64,000 nucleotides of DNA from Mycolicibacterium frederiksbergense (GTDB lineage Bacteria > Actinomycetota > Actinomycetes > Mycobacteriales > Mycobacteriaceae). The notes under the pieces were generated by a model. That model ran no database searches. It saw only the letters and a program-made list of their open reading frames with translations, and was not told the origin of the DNA. Position numbers and translations under genes: made by a program. The stretch is taken from contig NZ_CP038799.1 of assembly GCF_012223425.1 (NCBI RefSeq), forward strand, positions 1,860,001 to 1,924,000, given 5' to 3'. Shown piece by piece: positions 1 through 7,666 of this stretch (the first letter of the stretch is position 1; the number at the start of each line of letters is the position of its first letter).

Positions 1-491
1 AGGGCCAGGGCCACGCCGAGCACCTTGGCGCTCAGTCCGATGTGCCGGTAGCCCAGCACCGCGACGATCGCGAGAATGGCGAAGGAGTAGACCGGCCACG
101 GGATGACCGGACCGTCGTAGAAGGCGACCGTGTCGCTGATGGCCCAGCCGATGTAGCCGTAGATGCCGACCTGGATCGCGGTGTAGGCGATCAGCGCCAC
201 CACGGCGATCCCCTTGCCCATCCGCTCACCGAGACCGACCGAGACGTAGGAGAAAAAGGCGCCGGCCTCGGGAACGTGCGGTGTCATGGTCACGAACCCG
301 ACGCTGAAGACCAGCAGCACCAGCGAGGCGATCAGAAAGCCGACCGGGGCACCCGCACCGTTGCCCAGGCCCATCGCCAGCGGCATGTTCCCGCCGATGA
401 CGGTCAGCGGGGCCGCCGCCGCGACGACCATGAAGACGATGCCGACGGGGCCGAGATGCCCGGACAGGCGCTTACTTTCGGTGGTGGTCAT
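1..491 (-). CDS. APC-family amino acid permease (N-terminal part, cut by window edge)
   Basis: The visible 163 residues start MTTTESKRLSGHLG and run into hydrophobic segments with the early motif GPVGIVFMVVAAAAPLTVIGG, typical of the APC (amino acid-polyamine-organocation) superfamily; several membrane helices follow. The role is therefore probably uptake of an amino acid or amine across the inner membrane, but the substrate cannot be read from the sequence. The ATG overlaps the TGA of the upstream aminopeptidase gene by four bases, so the two are translationally coupled. That pairing suggests import of an amino-acid-like compound next to its hydrolysis. The C-terminal part lies outside the window. 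Confidence 0.85.
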   Translation of the reverse strand, partial: MTTTESKRLSGHLGPVGIVFMVVAAAAPLTVIGGNMPLAMGLGNGAGAPVGFLIASLVLLVFSVGFVTMTPHVPEAGAFFSYVSVGLGERMGKGIAVVALIAYTAIQVGIYGYIGWAISDTVAFYDGPVIPWPVYSFAILAIVAVLGYRHIGLSAKVLGVALA

Positions 492-1546
492 GAGTTCTCC
501 TGAAGAGCCGACGTGAGCAGGTCGTGGTCGATGGCGTGCACGGTGTATCCCCGGTGGCCGGTGACCGTTTCGGCGGCCACCATGGCGTTGACGATGGCCT
601 CTTCGGTGGCCTCGATGGTGAGGTCGAACAGCAGGTCCATCAGATGTGGGCCCACCATGCGCACCGGGATCTCCGCCGGGATCCCGGTGACATCCCCGTT
701 CTCCCCGTAGGACGGGATGCCGCGGTTGCCGGTGGTGAACGCGAGCATCAGGTCACCGCTGTACTGTTCACCGGTGCCACCGAGTCGGCCGACGGCCAGC
801 GCCGCGCGCTGGGCCAGTCGCCGGCACTGGTGCGGCAGCAGCGGCGCATCGGTGGCGACGATGACGATGATCGACCCCGAACCCGGCGCATACCCGGGCG
901 GGTAGGCCGGCAGCGGGACACTCGGCTGGGTGACCGATGTTCCGTTGATCCGAAGCCGTTCGCGGCGACCGTGATTGGCCTGTACCAGCACACCGACGGT
1001 GTAATCGTGCGCCCGCGAGGCGGTGCCGATGCCGCCCTTGAACTGGTGGCAGATCATCCCGGTGCCGCCACCGACATTGCCCTCGGCGACGGGTCCGTCG
1101 GTGGCAGATTCCAGTGCCGCGCGGACGTGTTCGGGGCGGACGTGAAAACCGTTGATGTCGTTCAGGAATCCGTCGTAGGTCTCCCCCACCACCGGCAACG
1201 ACCAGTAGATCCCGTCACCGCGCACGCGCACCTGCTCGGCCACCAGGCTGTCGCGTACCACGCCGACACTGTGGGTGTTGGTCAGTCCGATCGCGGTGGT
1301 GAGCTCTCCGGATTCGCGGATCCACTCCAGCCCGGTCAGCTCACCGCTGCCGTTGAGGACGTGCGACCCGGCGAAAAGGGGCTCGGTCCAGATGTCGTCG
1401 TGCGGGACGACGACGGTCACGCCGGTGTTGACGCCGCCGCCCTGCAGCGTGGTGTGACCGACGCGCACACCTGGCACGTCGGTGATGGCGTTGTGGGGTC
1501 CAGTGGGGTGTTTCCCGATGACCACGCCGAGATCTCTGGCACGCAT
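488..1546 (-). CDS. P1-family (DmpA/BapA-like) aminopeptidase
   Basis: This 352-residue protein has the features of peptidase family S58: an N-terminal ITDVPGVRVGHTTL block, a central GNVGGGTGM glycine stretch, and the GSGSIIVIVATDAPLLPHQ segment. In the family, autoproteolysis before a conserved Ser there (around residue 225) produces the N-terminal nucleophile of the beta subunit. Known members release N-terminal D-, L- or beta-amino acids from small peptides and amides. It is the first gene of a two-gene operon with an APC permease and is divergent from a TetR gene 93 bp away, which probably controls both. No signal peptide is visible, so it is expected to be cytoplasmic. Confidence 0.88.
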   Translation of the reverse strand: MRARDLGVVIGKHPTGPHNAITDVPGVRVGHTTLQGGGVNTGVTVVVPHDDIWTEPLFAGSHVLNGSGELTGLEWIRESGELTTAIGLTNTHSVGVVRDSLVAEQVRVRGDGIYWSLPVVGETYDGFLNDINGFHVRPEHVRAALESATDGPVAEGNVGGGTGMICHQFKGGIGTASRAHDYTVGVLVQANHGRRERLRINGTSVTQPSVPLPAYPPGYAPGSGSIIVIVATDAPLLPHQCRRLAQRAALAVGRLGGTGEQYSGDLMLAFTTGNRGIPSYGENGDVTGIPAEIPVRMVGPHLMDLLFDLTIEATEEAIVNAMVAAETVTGHRGYTVHAIDHDLLTSALQENS

Positions 1547-1570
1547 TGGTTTCTTTTCGTTCAGGAGTTA

Positions 1571-1587
1571 TTTTCCTATTTGGAAAA
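1571..1587. promoter_or_regulatory. Candidate TetR operator
   Basis: TTTTCC-TATTT-GGAAAA is a perfect 6-bp inverted repeat with a 5-bp spacer in the 93-bp AT-rich gap between the divergent aminopeptidase and TetR genes. Its position and symmetry suit a TetR dimer controlling both directions. Only symmetry and position support it. Confidence 0.5.
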
Positions 1588-1639
1588 GAACTATGCGCCC
1601 GCCTGCGCCCCCGCGCAACAGGAACGGCAAAATAGGACG

Positions 1640-2251
1640 ATGGCGCGACCGAACCGGCAAGAAGAGCGACGTGGCGAGATCCTGGATGCCGCCATCGCCG
1701 TCATCGAGCGCCACGACCTGGCCTCGCTCAAGCTCGCCGACGTGGCCGCCGAGATCGGCCTCACCACCAATGCGCTGCGGTATTACTTCAAGGACATGAC
1801 CGAACTGCTATCAGAGCTCGCCCTTCGATCCGATGTCCGCTTCTACGACGAGCGCCTGCAGATCGGCGCCCAGACCGATGACCCGGCCACCCAGCTGGCA
1901 TTGACCATGGCGGCCGGCCTCCCGTCCGGTCCCGAGGACGCCGAATGGCGCGCGATCTGGCGTGCGGTGCTGGCGGCCGGATTCGAACTCGATCAGCGCC
2001 GCGACGTACAGGCCATCTATCACCGCCAGGTCGATCTCTACCGTGAGCTGCTCACCAACGGCGCGGAGGGCGGCGCATTCCGGCTGAACTCCCCCGCCCG
2101 CGATATCGCCATGACCTTGATGTCGATGGAGGACTATCTCGGCTATCGCATCGTGGCCCGCGACCCGGCATTGGATCGCCCGACGGCGTTGCACCTGATG
2201 CGCGAGTACGCCAGGTTGGCCACCGGAGCCACCCTGCCCGACACGCAGTGA
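1640..2251 (+). CDS. TetR-family transcriptional regulator
   Basis: The 203-residue protein has a TetR DNA-binding domain at about residues 8-55, with the helix-turn-helix LADVAAEIGLTTNALRYYFKD, followed by an all-helical ligand-binding domain of usual length. The ATG at 1640 begins MARPNRQEERRGEIL, the normal distance before the helix-turn-helix; reading further upstream in frame runs antisense through the aminopeptidase gene and is not coding. It faces the aminopeptidase/permease operon and is the likely repressor of that operon and of itself. The inducing ligand is unknown; a substrate of the operon is a reasonable guess. Confidence 0.9.
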   Translation: MARPNRQEERRGEILDAAIAVIERHDLASLKLADVAAEIGLTTNALRYYFKDMTELLSELALRSDVRFYDERLQIGAQTDDPATQLALTMAAGLPSGPEDAEWRAIWRAVLAAGFELDQRRDVQAIYHRQVDLYRELLTNGAEGGAFRLNSPARDIAMTLMSMEDYLGYRIVARDPALDRPTALHLMREYARLATGATLPDTQ

Positions 2252-2254
2252 TCG

Positions 2255-2671
2255 CTACCCGATGCTGACGGCGGGGTAGTTCTCCACATAGGTCTCACCG
2301 GAGCTGCCGTGGTACGTGCAGGTTCGGGCATCCAGATCGACCGCCCAACGCACCACACCGGCCGCCCATGCCGACGCGACGAACTGCTCGAAGGACGCCC
2401 GCCCCTCCTGGTCGGCCCGCAACGCGCGAATCAGCGCACCGGAGTCGAACGATGGGATCTCGGCGAGTCCGTGCAGCAGCGGGGTGCCCTGCTCGACAAC
2501 CGCTCCCGCATCGGTGTGATAGATCCGCTGCAATGACGGCAGCAGCCATTCGTTGCGGCGAACCCCGGCGCGACGCAAAGTCTCGGCCAGATAAGGGAAT
2601 CCCCCGATTTCCGGTCGCACGTCCGTCGCCGCCTGGAACGCGCGTCGCAGGTTCTCGAGTGCCATCGTCAT
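2255..2671 (-). CDS. DUF1398 family protein
   Basis: A soluble protein of about 138 residues matching the DUF1398 pattern: a helical N-terminus (LENLRRAFQAATDVRPEIGGFPYLAETLRRAGV), then a C-terminal segment with WAVDLDARTCTYHGSSGETYVENYP. The biochemical function of the family is not known. Possible starts are ATG at 2680, 2671 and 2665; 2671 is preferred because an AGGATGG-like ribosome site precedes it and 2680 lies inside a palindrome. It is divergent from a MarR gene with about 30 bp between them, so MarR regulation is likely. Confidence 0.75.
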   Translation of the reverse strand: MTMALENLRRAFQAATDVRPEIGGFPYLAETLRRAGVRRNEWLLPSLQRIYHTDAGAVVEQGTPLLHGLAEIPSFDSGALIRALRADQEGRASFEQFVASAWAAGVVRWAVDLDARTCTYHGSSGETYVENYPAVSIG

Positions 2672-2677
2672 GACCAC

Positions 2678-2694
2678 CATCCTAGGCTAGGATG
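2678..2694. promoter_or_regulatory. Palindromic operator, left
   Basis: CATCCTAG-G-CTAGGATG is a perfect 8-bp inverted repeat around one base in the gap between the divergent DUF1398 and MarR genes. It probably binds the MarR protein and overlaps the start region of the DUF1398 gene. Confidence 0.55.
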
Positions 2695-2708
2695 ACAACA
2701 TGTTGTCA
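2693..2708. promoter_or_regulatory. Palindromic operator over the MarR start codon
   Basis: TGACAACATGTTGTCA is a perfect 16-bp palindrome. Its centre contains the ATG of the MarR gene, and it abuts the left palindrome. If the MarR protein binds here it would block its own transcription start. No Shine-Dalgarno sequence precedes the ATG, which suggests a leaderless transcript. Confidence 0.5.
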
Positions 2709-3128
2709 AGTGGTGATGGGTTCGCGCTCCTGGTGGCAGACGTCTACCAACTCGCCGGTGCATTGCGGCAATCCGGAGAGTCATTGGCCACCATGGAAGG
2801 TCAGACGCAGGCGCGATGGCAGCTGTTGAGCGCGGTGTCCGGAGAGGGCCTGCCCGTGCCCGCCGCCGCACGCCGACTGGGCGTCACCCGCCAGGCGGTG
2901 CAGCGGGTGGCCAACGATCTCGTCGCCGAAGGATTGGCCGACTTCACCACCAATCCCGAACACCGGACGTCACCGATTCTCGAGCTGACCAGCACGGGGC
3001 GCGCGTCACTGGCGGCGATGGACCGGCGCGCCAGGACCGCCAACCGGCGCGCCGCCGCTCGGGTGGGTGACGACACCGTCACCGCGGTGCGCGCCGGAAT
3101 CCGGGACATCCTCGCGGCTTTGACGTAA
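2700..3128 (+). CDS. MarR-family transcriptional regulator
   Basis: A 142-residue winged helix-turn-helix protein. The recognition region is PVPAAARRLGVTRQAVQRVANDLVAEGLADFTTNPEHRTSPILELT, about residues 58-103, containing the MarR-type wing (NPEHRTSPILELT), followed by C-terminal dimerisation helices. The ATG at 2700 is inside a palindrome and probably leaderless. It is divergent from the DUF1398 gene and most likely regulates that gene and itself. The ligand is unknown. Confidence 0.88.
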   Translation: MLSSGDGFALLVADVYQLAGALRQSGESLATMEGQTQARWQLLSAVSGEGLPVPAAARRLGVTRQAVQRVANDLVAEGLADFTTNPEHRTSPILELTSTGRASLAAMDRRARTANRRAAARVGDDTVTAVRAGIRDILAALT

Positions 3129-3266
3129 AGCCGTACCGCGCGGTTCCCTGCCACCAAGAAGTCATCGAGGTGGATCCTCACCGGATGCATCCGGACAGGT
3201 TTAGTCGCCGTATCGCGAGGCAATGCTCACCGTATTCCGCCGAGTAACGAGCGATTGGATTTTCAC

Positions 3267-3680
3267 ATGACGAATGTCGAGACAAAACCGCCAGAACAAG
3301 CGTCGATACCGGAGCTCATCAACCGCCTGACGGAGCAGACCTCACGTCTGGTGCGCGACGAAATGGCTCTGGCACAACAGGAATTCCGGATTGCTGCCAA
3401 ACGAACCGGCATCGGTGCGGGGTTGTTCAGCACAGCTGGCCTGCTGGCATACACCGGTTTGTTGGCAGCTGTCGCCGCTGCCATCGCCGCGCTGTCCCTG
3501 GCTCTGCCGGTCTGGGCCGCCGCGGCCATCATCGCTGCAGTCCTCTTCGCTGCCGCCGGCATCGCCGGCGTCCTCGGCAAGAAGCAGGTTGAGCAGGCGC
3601 CGGCCGCCGCCCACGAAGTGACCGCCAGCGTGTCCGAAGACGTCCACGCCGTGAAGGAGGCCCGCCATGGCCGCACCTGA
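3267..3680 (+). CDS. Phage-holin-family (DUF1469) membrane protein
   Basis: A 137-residue protein with an N-terminal helical region (PELINRLTEQTSRLVRDEMALAQQE) and two adjacent hydrophobic segments at about residues 50-75 and 80-100. This is the layout of the actinobacterial phage holin family (PF07332). These chromosomal proteins are not lysis holins, and their role is thought to be envelope-related. The ATG at 3267 is preferred to a TTG 12 bases upstream. It heads a three-gene operon in which the next gene overlaps its end by 14 bases, an arrangement common in mycobacteria. Confidence 0.82.
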   Translation: MTNVETKPPEQASIPELINRLTEQTSRLVRDEMALAQQEFRIAAKRTGIGAGLFSTAGLLAYTGLLAAVAAAIAALSLALPVWAAAAIIAAVLFAAAGIAGVLGKKQVEQAPAAAHEVTASVSEDVHAVKEARHGRT

Positions 3681-3927
3681 ACCTCGGCCCCAGCCGGCAC
3701 GTGGCGCCGGTGTCGATGACATCACCGATGACATCGAACGCACCCGACAGGAAGTCGGTGAGACGGTCGCGGCCTTGACCGACAAGCTGGATGTCAAGGC
3801 GCGGGTCACCGACGCGGTCGCCGACAAGAAGGGCTCGCTCACCGCGCCGGTAGCCGCGGCACTGGCCGTTGGCGTGGTGCTGCTGGGTGTCATCGTCTGG
3901 CGCCGCCGACAGGGAGGTACACGATGA
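3667..3927 (+). CDS. DUF3618 domain membrane protein
   Basis: An 86-residue protein. It starts with a polar stretch and the family motif DDIERTRQEVGETVAALTDKLDVKARV (shown in part), then has one C-terminal transmembrane helix, PVAAALAVGVVLLGVIVW, and ends in basic residues. This matches DUF3618 (PF12277), small single-pass proteins found in actinobacteria next to holin-like genes. It overlaps both neighbours, so the three genes are co-translated. A structural or scaffolding role at the membrane is inferred from the context only. Confidence 0.82.
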   Translation: MAAPEPRPQPARGAGVDDITDDIERTRQEVGETVAALTDKLDVKARVTDAVADKKGSLTAPVAAALAVGVVLLGVIVWRRRQGGTR

Positions 3928-4217
3928 CGACCTACAAGCCGACCCTGACGGCCAAGTTGATGTATCGCCCCGTCGGGCTTGCCAGTTCGCTGGCCGGCGG
4001 CCTGGTCGCCGGTGCGATCTTCAAGCAGATCTGGAAACATGCCTCCGACGGCGAACATTCCGACCCGCCGACGCCGCTGGCCCGCGACTATTCCTTCAGG
4101 GAAATAGTGCTTGCCGCCGCGCTGCAGGGACTGATCTTCTCCGTCGTCAAGACCGTGATCGACCGGCAAGGCGCAAAGGCATTCGCTCGTTGGACGGGCG
4201 AATGGCCCGGCGAATGA
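3924..4217 (+). CDS. DUF4235 family membrane protein
   Basis: A 97-residue protein matching DUF4235 (PF14019): MYRPVGLASSLAGGLVAGAIFKQIW, then a polar loop ending SDPPTPLARDYSF, then a second hydrophobic helix EIVLAAALQGLIFSVVKTVI. It is the last gene of the holin-like/DUF3618/DUF4235 operon, with a four-base ATGA overlap and a good GGGAGGT ribosome site. The function is unknown; conserved co-occurrence suggests the three form one envelope module, perhaps stress-related. Confidence 0.82.
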   Translation: MTTYKPTLTAKLMYRPVGLASSLAGGLVAGAIFKQIWKHASDGEHSDPPTPLARDYSFREIVLAAALQGLIFSVVKTVIDRQGAKAFARWTGEWPGE

Positions 4218-4254
4218 ACGTTTCCGCTCGGTGGGTGCGGGTATACGACACCGC

Positions 4255-5274
4255 GTGACTCTTGCCTCCATCAGCGTCGAACCCCGATTGCCCGACCCCC
4301 GTGGCCCGCTGTCCCTGGCGGTGACCGAGCTGCTCGCCGAACGCGCGCCCGTCAACCGGCTCACCCAGGTCGAGGCATCCATCAGCGACGCCGATCCGCT
4401 CGGGCTGGATCTTCAACTGGCGCTGTACATCTGCTACGAGCTGCACTACCGGGGCTTCGAGAAGGTTGACCCGGGCTGGGAGTGGAACGCCGGTCTGCTG
4501 CACCTGCGCGGACGACTGGAAACCTCGTTCCTCGACGAAGTCCGCAACCGGGTCGGCGAAATCGGCGCCAACGAGACCGCGGCCGCCGAGATGCGGCGGC
4601 TTTCGATCGAACCAGCCGACGGTGAAGGCCTGTCGTATCACCTGCGCGACAAGGGCAGCTGGGAACAGATGCGCGAGTACTTCGTGCACCGCTCGCTGTA
4701 CCACCTCAAGGAGGGTGATCCGCACGCGTGGGCGATCCCGCGGTTGATCGGGCAGGCCAAGGCCGCGTTCGTCGCGGTCGAATTCGACGAATTCGGCGCC
4801 GGTCGCGGCGCACGGCTGCACCAGCAACTGTTCGCCGACCTGCTCGATGCCGCCGACCTGGATTCGCGCTACCTCGGCTACATCGACCGCGTCCCCGCCG
4901 AGGCGCTGGCGGCGGTGAACCTGATGTCGCTGTTCGGGCTGCACCGGCGGCTGCGGGGAGCCGCAGTCGGCCACTTCGCCTCCACCGAGATCACCTCACC
5001 ACCGGGTTCTCAGCGGCTGGTGGATGCATTGCGCCGGATGAACGCCCCGCTGCCGTGCATCGCCTTCTACGCCGAGCACGTCGAGGCCGACGCGGTGCAC
5101 GAGCAGGTGGTACGCACCGATGTCGTCGGCGACATGGTCGCCCGCGAACCGCATCTCGATCGCGACGCGGTGTTCGGCATTCGGGCGCATGCGCTCGTCG
5201 AGGATCTGCTCGCAGACCACATGATGCGGTGCTGGTCCGAGGGCACCTCCTCGTTGCGCCGCCCACTTGACTGA
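4255..5274 (+). CDS. Iron-containing redox enzyme family protein (haem-oxygenase-like fold)
   Basis: A protein of about 339 residues with an all-helical pattern and carboxylate/histidine motifs of the haem-oxygenase-like iron oxidase group: YELHYRGF near residue 60, FVAVEFDEFGAGRG near residue 175, and FYAEHVEADAVHEQVV near residue 280. Characterised relatives such as UndA, SznF and BesC use two irons and oxygen for unusual oxidations; the substrate of this mycobacterial branch is unknown. A GTG at 4255 (VTLASISVEPR) is preferred over the upstream in-frame codon at 4231. It lies 37 bp after the DUF4235 gene on the same strand. Confidence 0.7.
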   Translation: MTLASISVEPRLPDPRGPLSLAVTELLAERAPVNRLTQVEASISDADPLGLDLQLALYICYELHYRGFEKVDPGWEWNAGLLHLRGRLETSFLDEVRNRVGEIGANETAAAEMRRLSIEPADGEGLSYHLRDKGSWEQMREYFVHRSLYHLKEGDPHAWAIPRLIGQAKAAFVAVEFDEFGAGRGARLHQQLFADLLDAADLDSRYLGYIDRVPAEALAAVNLMSLFGLHRRLRGAAVGHFASTEITSPPGSQRLVDALRRMNAPLPCIAFYAEHVEADAVHEQVVRTDVVGDMVAREPHLDRDAVFGIRAHALVEDLLADHMMRCWSEGTSSLRRPLD

Positions 5275-5405
5275 TCCAGCCACTTCGTTGCTTGGATACG
5301 CTTGCGTCGTATGACCTTCCAGTGCCACCGGTAGCGCCGCACACTCCGACCACCGCTAGTATTCGGTCAATTATCGGGGTCGGGCGAGCATGGATATCGG
5401 AGGTG

Positions 5406-5798
5406 ATGATGGCGGGCGAACCAGAATCGGTCGTCGGTAACCCCAAGGTGGCTGCCGGCTGCACCATCGAGGACCGCGCGATCGGCCAGGTCACTGTATT
5501 GGCAGTCTCCGGCACCCTCGATGTGCTCTCCGCCTCGGACCTCGAGACCCGGATCAAGGCGACGGCCGCAACATCCCCCGCTGCCGTGGTCGTCGACCTC
5601 GGCGATGTGGACTTCTTGGGATCATCCGGGATGGGGGTGCTGGTGACAGCGCATTCGGATCTGACGCCGGCGACACGATTTGTTCTCGTCGCCGACGGGC
5701 CTGCCACCAGCCGGCCGCTCAGACTGATCGGGATTGCCGACATCATCGACATCTTCCCCACCCTCGATGAGGCGCTTTCCGCCCTGTCTGCCGACTGA
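5406..5798 (+). CDS. STAS-domain anti-anti-sigma factor-like protein
   Basis: A protein of about 130 residues consisting of one STAS domain: GQVTVLAVSGTLDVLSASDLE, then VVVDLGDVDFLGSSGMGVLVTA, where the serine pair corresponds to the phosphorylated Ser of SpoIIAA-type antagonists. Such proteins free sigma factors by binding anti-sigma kinases. The ATG pair at 5406/5409 follows GGAGG at 5399-5403. No kinase partner is adjacent, and the downstream neighbour is a convergent GAF-ANTAR gene, so the partner must be encoded elsewhere. Confidence 0.85.
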   Translation: MMAGEPESVVGNPKVAAGCTIEDRAIGQVTVLAVSGTLDVLSASDLETRIKATAATSPAAVVVDLGDVDFLGSSGMGVLVTAHSDLTPATRFVLVADGPATSRPLRLIGIADIIDIFPTLDEALSALSAD

Positions 5799-5810
5799 CG
5801 CTCATCGATA

Positions 5811-5829
5811 ACCCCTGCGCGACAGGGGC
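5811..5829. terminator. Short hairpin between convergent genes
   Basis: CCCCTG-CGCGA-CAGGGG lies in the 45-bp gap between the convergent STAS and GAF-ANTAR genes. There is no clear U-tract, as is usual in mycobacteria. Position is the main support. Confidence 0.4.
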
Positions 5830-5843
5830 GCACACTACCGGCG

Positions 5844-6560
5844 CTAGGGACGGTCGGGACCGGCTGAGACGATCTTCTGCGCCACCTCGACCAGTTTGAC
5901 GTTCATGTCCTGGGACAGATGCCGGAGTGCGTCGAAGGCTGCGACACCATCGATGTCGAAACGTTCCATCAGCATCCCTTTGGCCTGTCCGATCAGGTCA
6001 CGGCTGCCAAGAGCGGTTTGGAACTGTCTCTCCCGGTGCAACGAATTCCACACCAGGGTCGTGTGAGCCGCGAAGACCCGGGCCAGTTCGGCGGCATCCT
6101 CGTCGAACGATCCGGCGGCTTCAGCCTGGAAGTTCAGCGCGGCGATTCCAGCGGAAGGCGTGTCGAGCTGCACTGACAACACCGACCGCACCGGAGTTCG
6201 CTCGGTGACCTCCCTGCAGTAGGACGGCCAGCGTCGCTCGGCAACCAGGTCGTCGATCAACATGGTGTGGTTCTCCCATGCCGCCGACAGGCACGGCCCC
6301 TCACCCAGCGTGCTCTGCAGCTCGTCGAGCGTCCTGGCAAATTCGTGCGTCGCACCCACCGATGTGACCTTGCCGTCCTCGTCGACAAGAGTGATACCGG
6401 CGTACCGGGCGCCGGGGATCGACGCCACCGTCACCTCGTTCAGCTCGCGTAGGGCCTGTTCGACGTCGGTCTCGCCCCGCTGCTGAAAAACGACGGCGCG
6501 TTGCATGGCGTCGTAGAAACGCCGCCGCTCGCCAGTGGGATCACCGTCAACCAGAGTCAC
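5844..6560 (-). CDS. GAF and ANTAR domain protein
   Basis: A 238-residue protein. A GAF-like sensor domain at about residues 25-165 contains GARYAGITLVDEDGKVTSVGAT and LGEGPCLSAAW. It is followed by a C-terminal ANTAR domain from about residue 180 with SRDLIGQAKGMLMERFDIDGVAAFDALRHLSQ. ANTAR domains bind paired hexanucleotide-loop RNA hairpins and prevent termination, so this is probably a ligand- or redox-responsive antiterminator. It starts with GTG at 6560. A second protein of the same architecture is encoded 184 bp away in the opposite direction. Confidence 0.88.
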   Translation of the reverse strand: MTLVDGDPTGERRRFYDAMQRAVVFQQRGETDVEQALRELNEVTVASIPGARYAGITLVDEDGKVTSVGATHEFARTLDELQSTLGEGPCLSAAWENHTMLIDDLVAERRWPSYCREVTERTPVRSVLSVQLDTPSAGIAALNFQAEAAGSFDEDAAELARVFAAHTTLVWNSLHRERQFQTALGSRDLIGQAKGMLMERFDIDGVAAFDALRHLSQDMNVKLVEVAQKIVSAGPDRP

Positions 6561-6744
6561 AATTCATCATTGTGGGCAGCGCGCACGGCTTCGGCAACTA
6601 AGACCACCCTAACGACGCGGCAGTCCAGAAAACGAACTACCCAGCGCAACACCGGGCGGCTCTTCAGGGGATATCGGCCGGCGCGAAACCAAGCCCGTCC
6701 ACGGCTCTTTGTACTGATGTTCGAGAGTAGAGCAGAATGCCGTC

Positions 6745-7428
6745 ATGACGTTCTTGGAGAAGCGGGATCTGGCCGCGAGGATGGCCGAGTTGGCTCGCAC
6801 CCTCGCCGGCCCACGCAACCTCAACGAGGTGCTCGCCGGGGTTGCCTCCGCGGCCTTGGAACTCATCCCTGGAGTCGACACCGCGGGGGTTCTGCTCATC
6901 GGCAAGGAACACACCTTCGAGACGGTGCCGAAAGACGCGAGCTTGACCAATGAACTGCACCGACTTCAGATGCAGTTCGACGAGGGCCCCTGTGTGCAGG
7001 CGGCCCTGGGCGACCTGATCGTGCGCACCGATGATTTCCGCGAAGAGACGCGCTGGCCCCAGTACGCGCCGGCATGCGTGCAGATCGGCGTCCTCAGCGG
7101 CCTGTCATTCAAGCTCTATACCTCCGACCGCACCGCGGGCGCGCTGAACCTGTTCGGATTCCAGCCGAACATCTGGCGTGGAGAAGCCGAGACCATCGGT
7201 GCCATTCTCGCGGCGCACGCGGCCGCGGCAATCCTTGCCAGCCAGGAAGGTCAGCAGCTTGAAGCCGCGCTGTCCACCCGGGACCGCATCGGCCAGGCCA
7301 AAGGAATCGTGATGGAGCGCTACAAGGTGGACGATGTGCAGGCCTTCGAGATGCTCCGCCAGATATCGCAGGACAGCAACACCAAACTGGTCGAGGTCGC
7401 TCAACGGGTGATCGACACCCGCGACTGA
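6745..7428 (+). CDS. GAF and ANTAR domain protein
   Basis: A 227-residue protein with the same layout as its divergent neighbour: a GAF domain (LIPGVDTAGVLLIGKEHTFETV and FDEGPCVQAALGDLIVRTDD) and a C-terminal ANTAR domain (TRDRIGQAKGIVMERYKVDDVQAFEMLRQISQ). It probably acts by RNA-binding antitermination in response to a small signal. The two paralogues are divergent over a 184-bp gap, suggesting an old duplication with separate signals. The ATG is at 6745; no target RNA hairpin was identified. Confidence 0.88.
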   Translation: MTFLEKRDLAARMAELARTLAGPRNLNEVLAGVASAALELIPGVDTAGVLLIGKEHTFETVPKDASLTNELHRLQMQFDEGPCVQAALGDLIVRTDDFREETRWPQYAPACVQIGVLSGLSFKLYTSDRTAGALNLFGFQPNIWRGEAETIGAILAAHAAAAILASQEGQQLEAALSTRDRIGQAKGIVMERYKVDDVQAFEMLRQISQDSNTKLVEVAQRVIDTRD

Positions 7429-7438
7429 GCCGGCTCGG

Positions 7439-7666
7439 TTACGCGGATTGCGGCGTAACGCGATCCGCATTCTTGGTGCGGGCCTGGCGTCGATGGCTGG
7501 TGTCGCACAACGGGAAGTTCTTGCTGCGTCCGCACGCACAGATCGCCACCATGAAGCGATCGGACTCCACGCAGGTCCCGTCGGGCATCTCGATATTCAC
7601 CGGGCCCTGCACCATCACCGGCCCTCCACGCACCACGCGCACCGTCCGGCGCTCGGGGTGTGTCAT
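7439..7666 (-). CDS. CDGSH iron-sulfur domain protein
   Basis: A 75-residue protein with the CDGSH signature CACGRSKNFPLCDTSH at about residues 43-58, giving the three-Cys one-His ligand set of a [2Fe-2S] cluster. A short N-terminal beta region (VVRGGPVMVQGPVNIEMPDG) precedes it. These proteins act in redox or iron-sulfur handling, but no partner is defined here. Its ATG overlaps the stop of the upstream methyltransferase gene by four bases, so the two are co-translated. It converges on the GAF-ANTAR gene with a gap of about 10 bp. Confidence 0.9.
   Translation of the reverse strand: MTHPERRTVRVVRGGPVMVQGPVNIEMPDGTCVESDRFMVAICACGRSKNFPLCDTSHRRQARTKNADRVTPQSA

Noticed and set aside
1..503. 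Plus-strand ORF at 42-503
   Set aside because: The minus strand encodes a hydrophobic APC permease with the family motif; the plus frame is its shadow.
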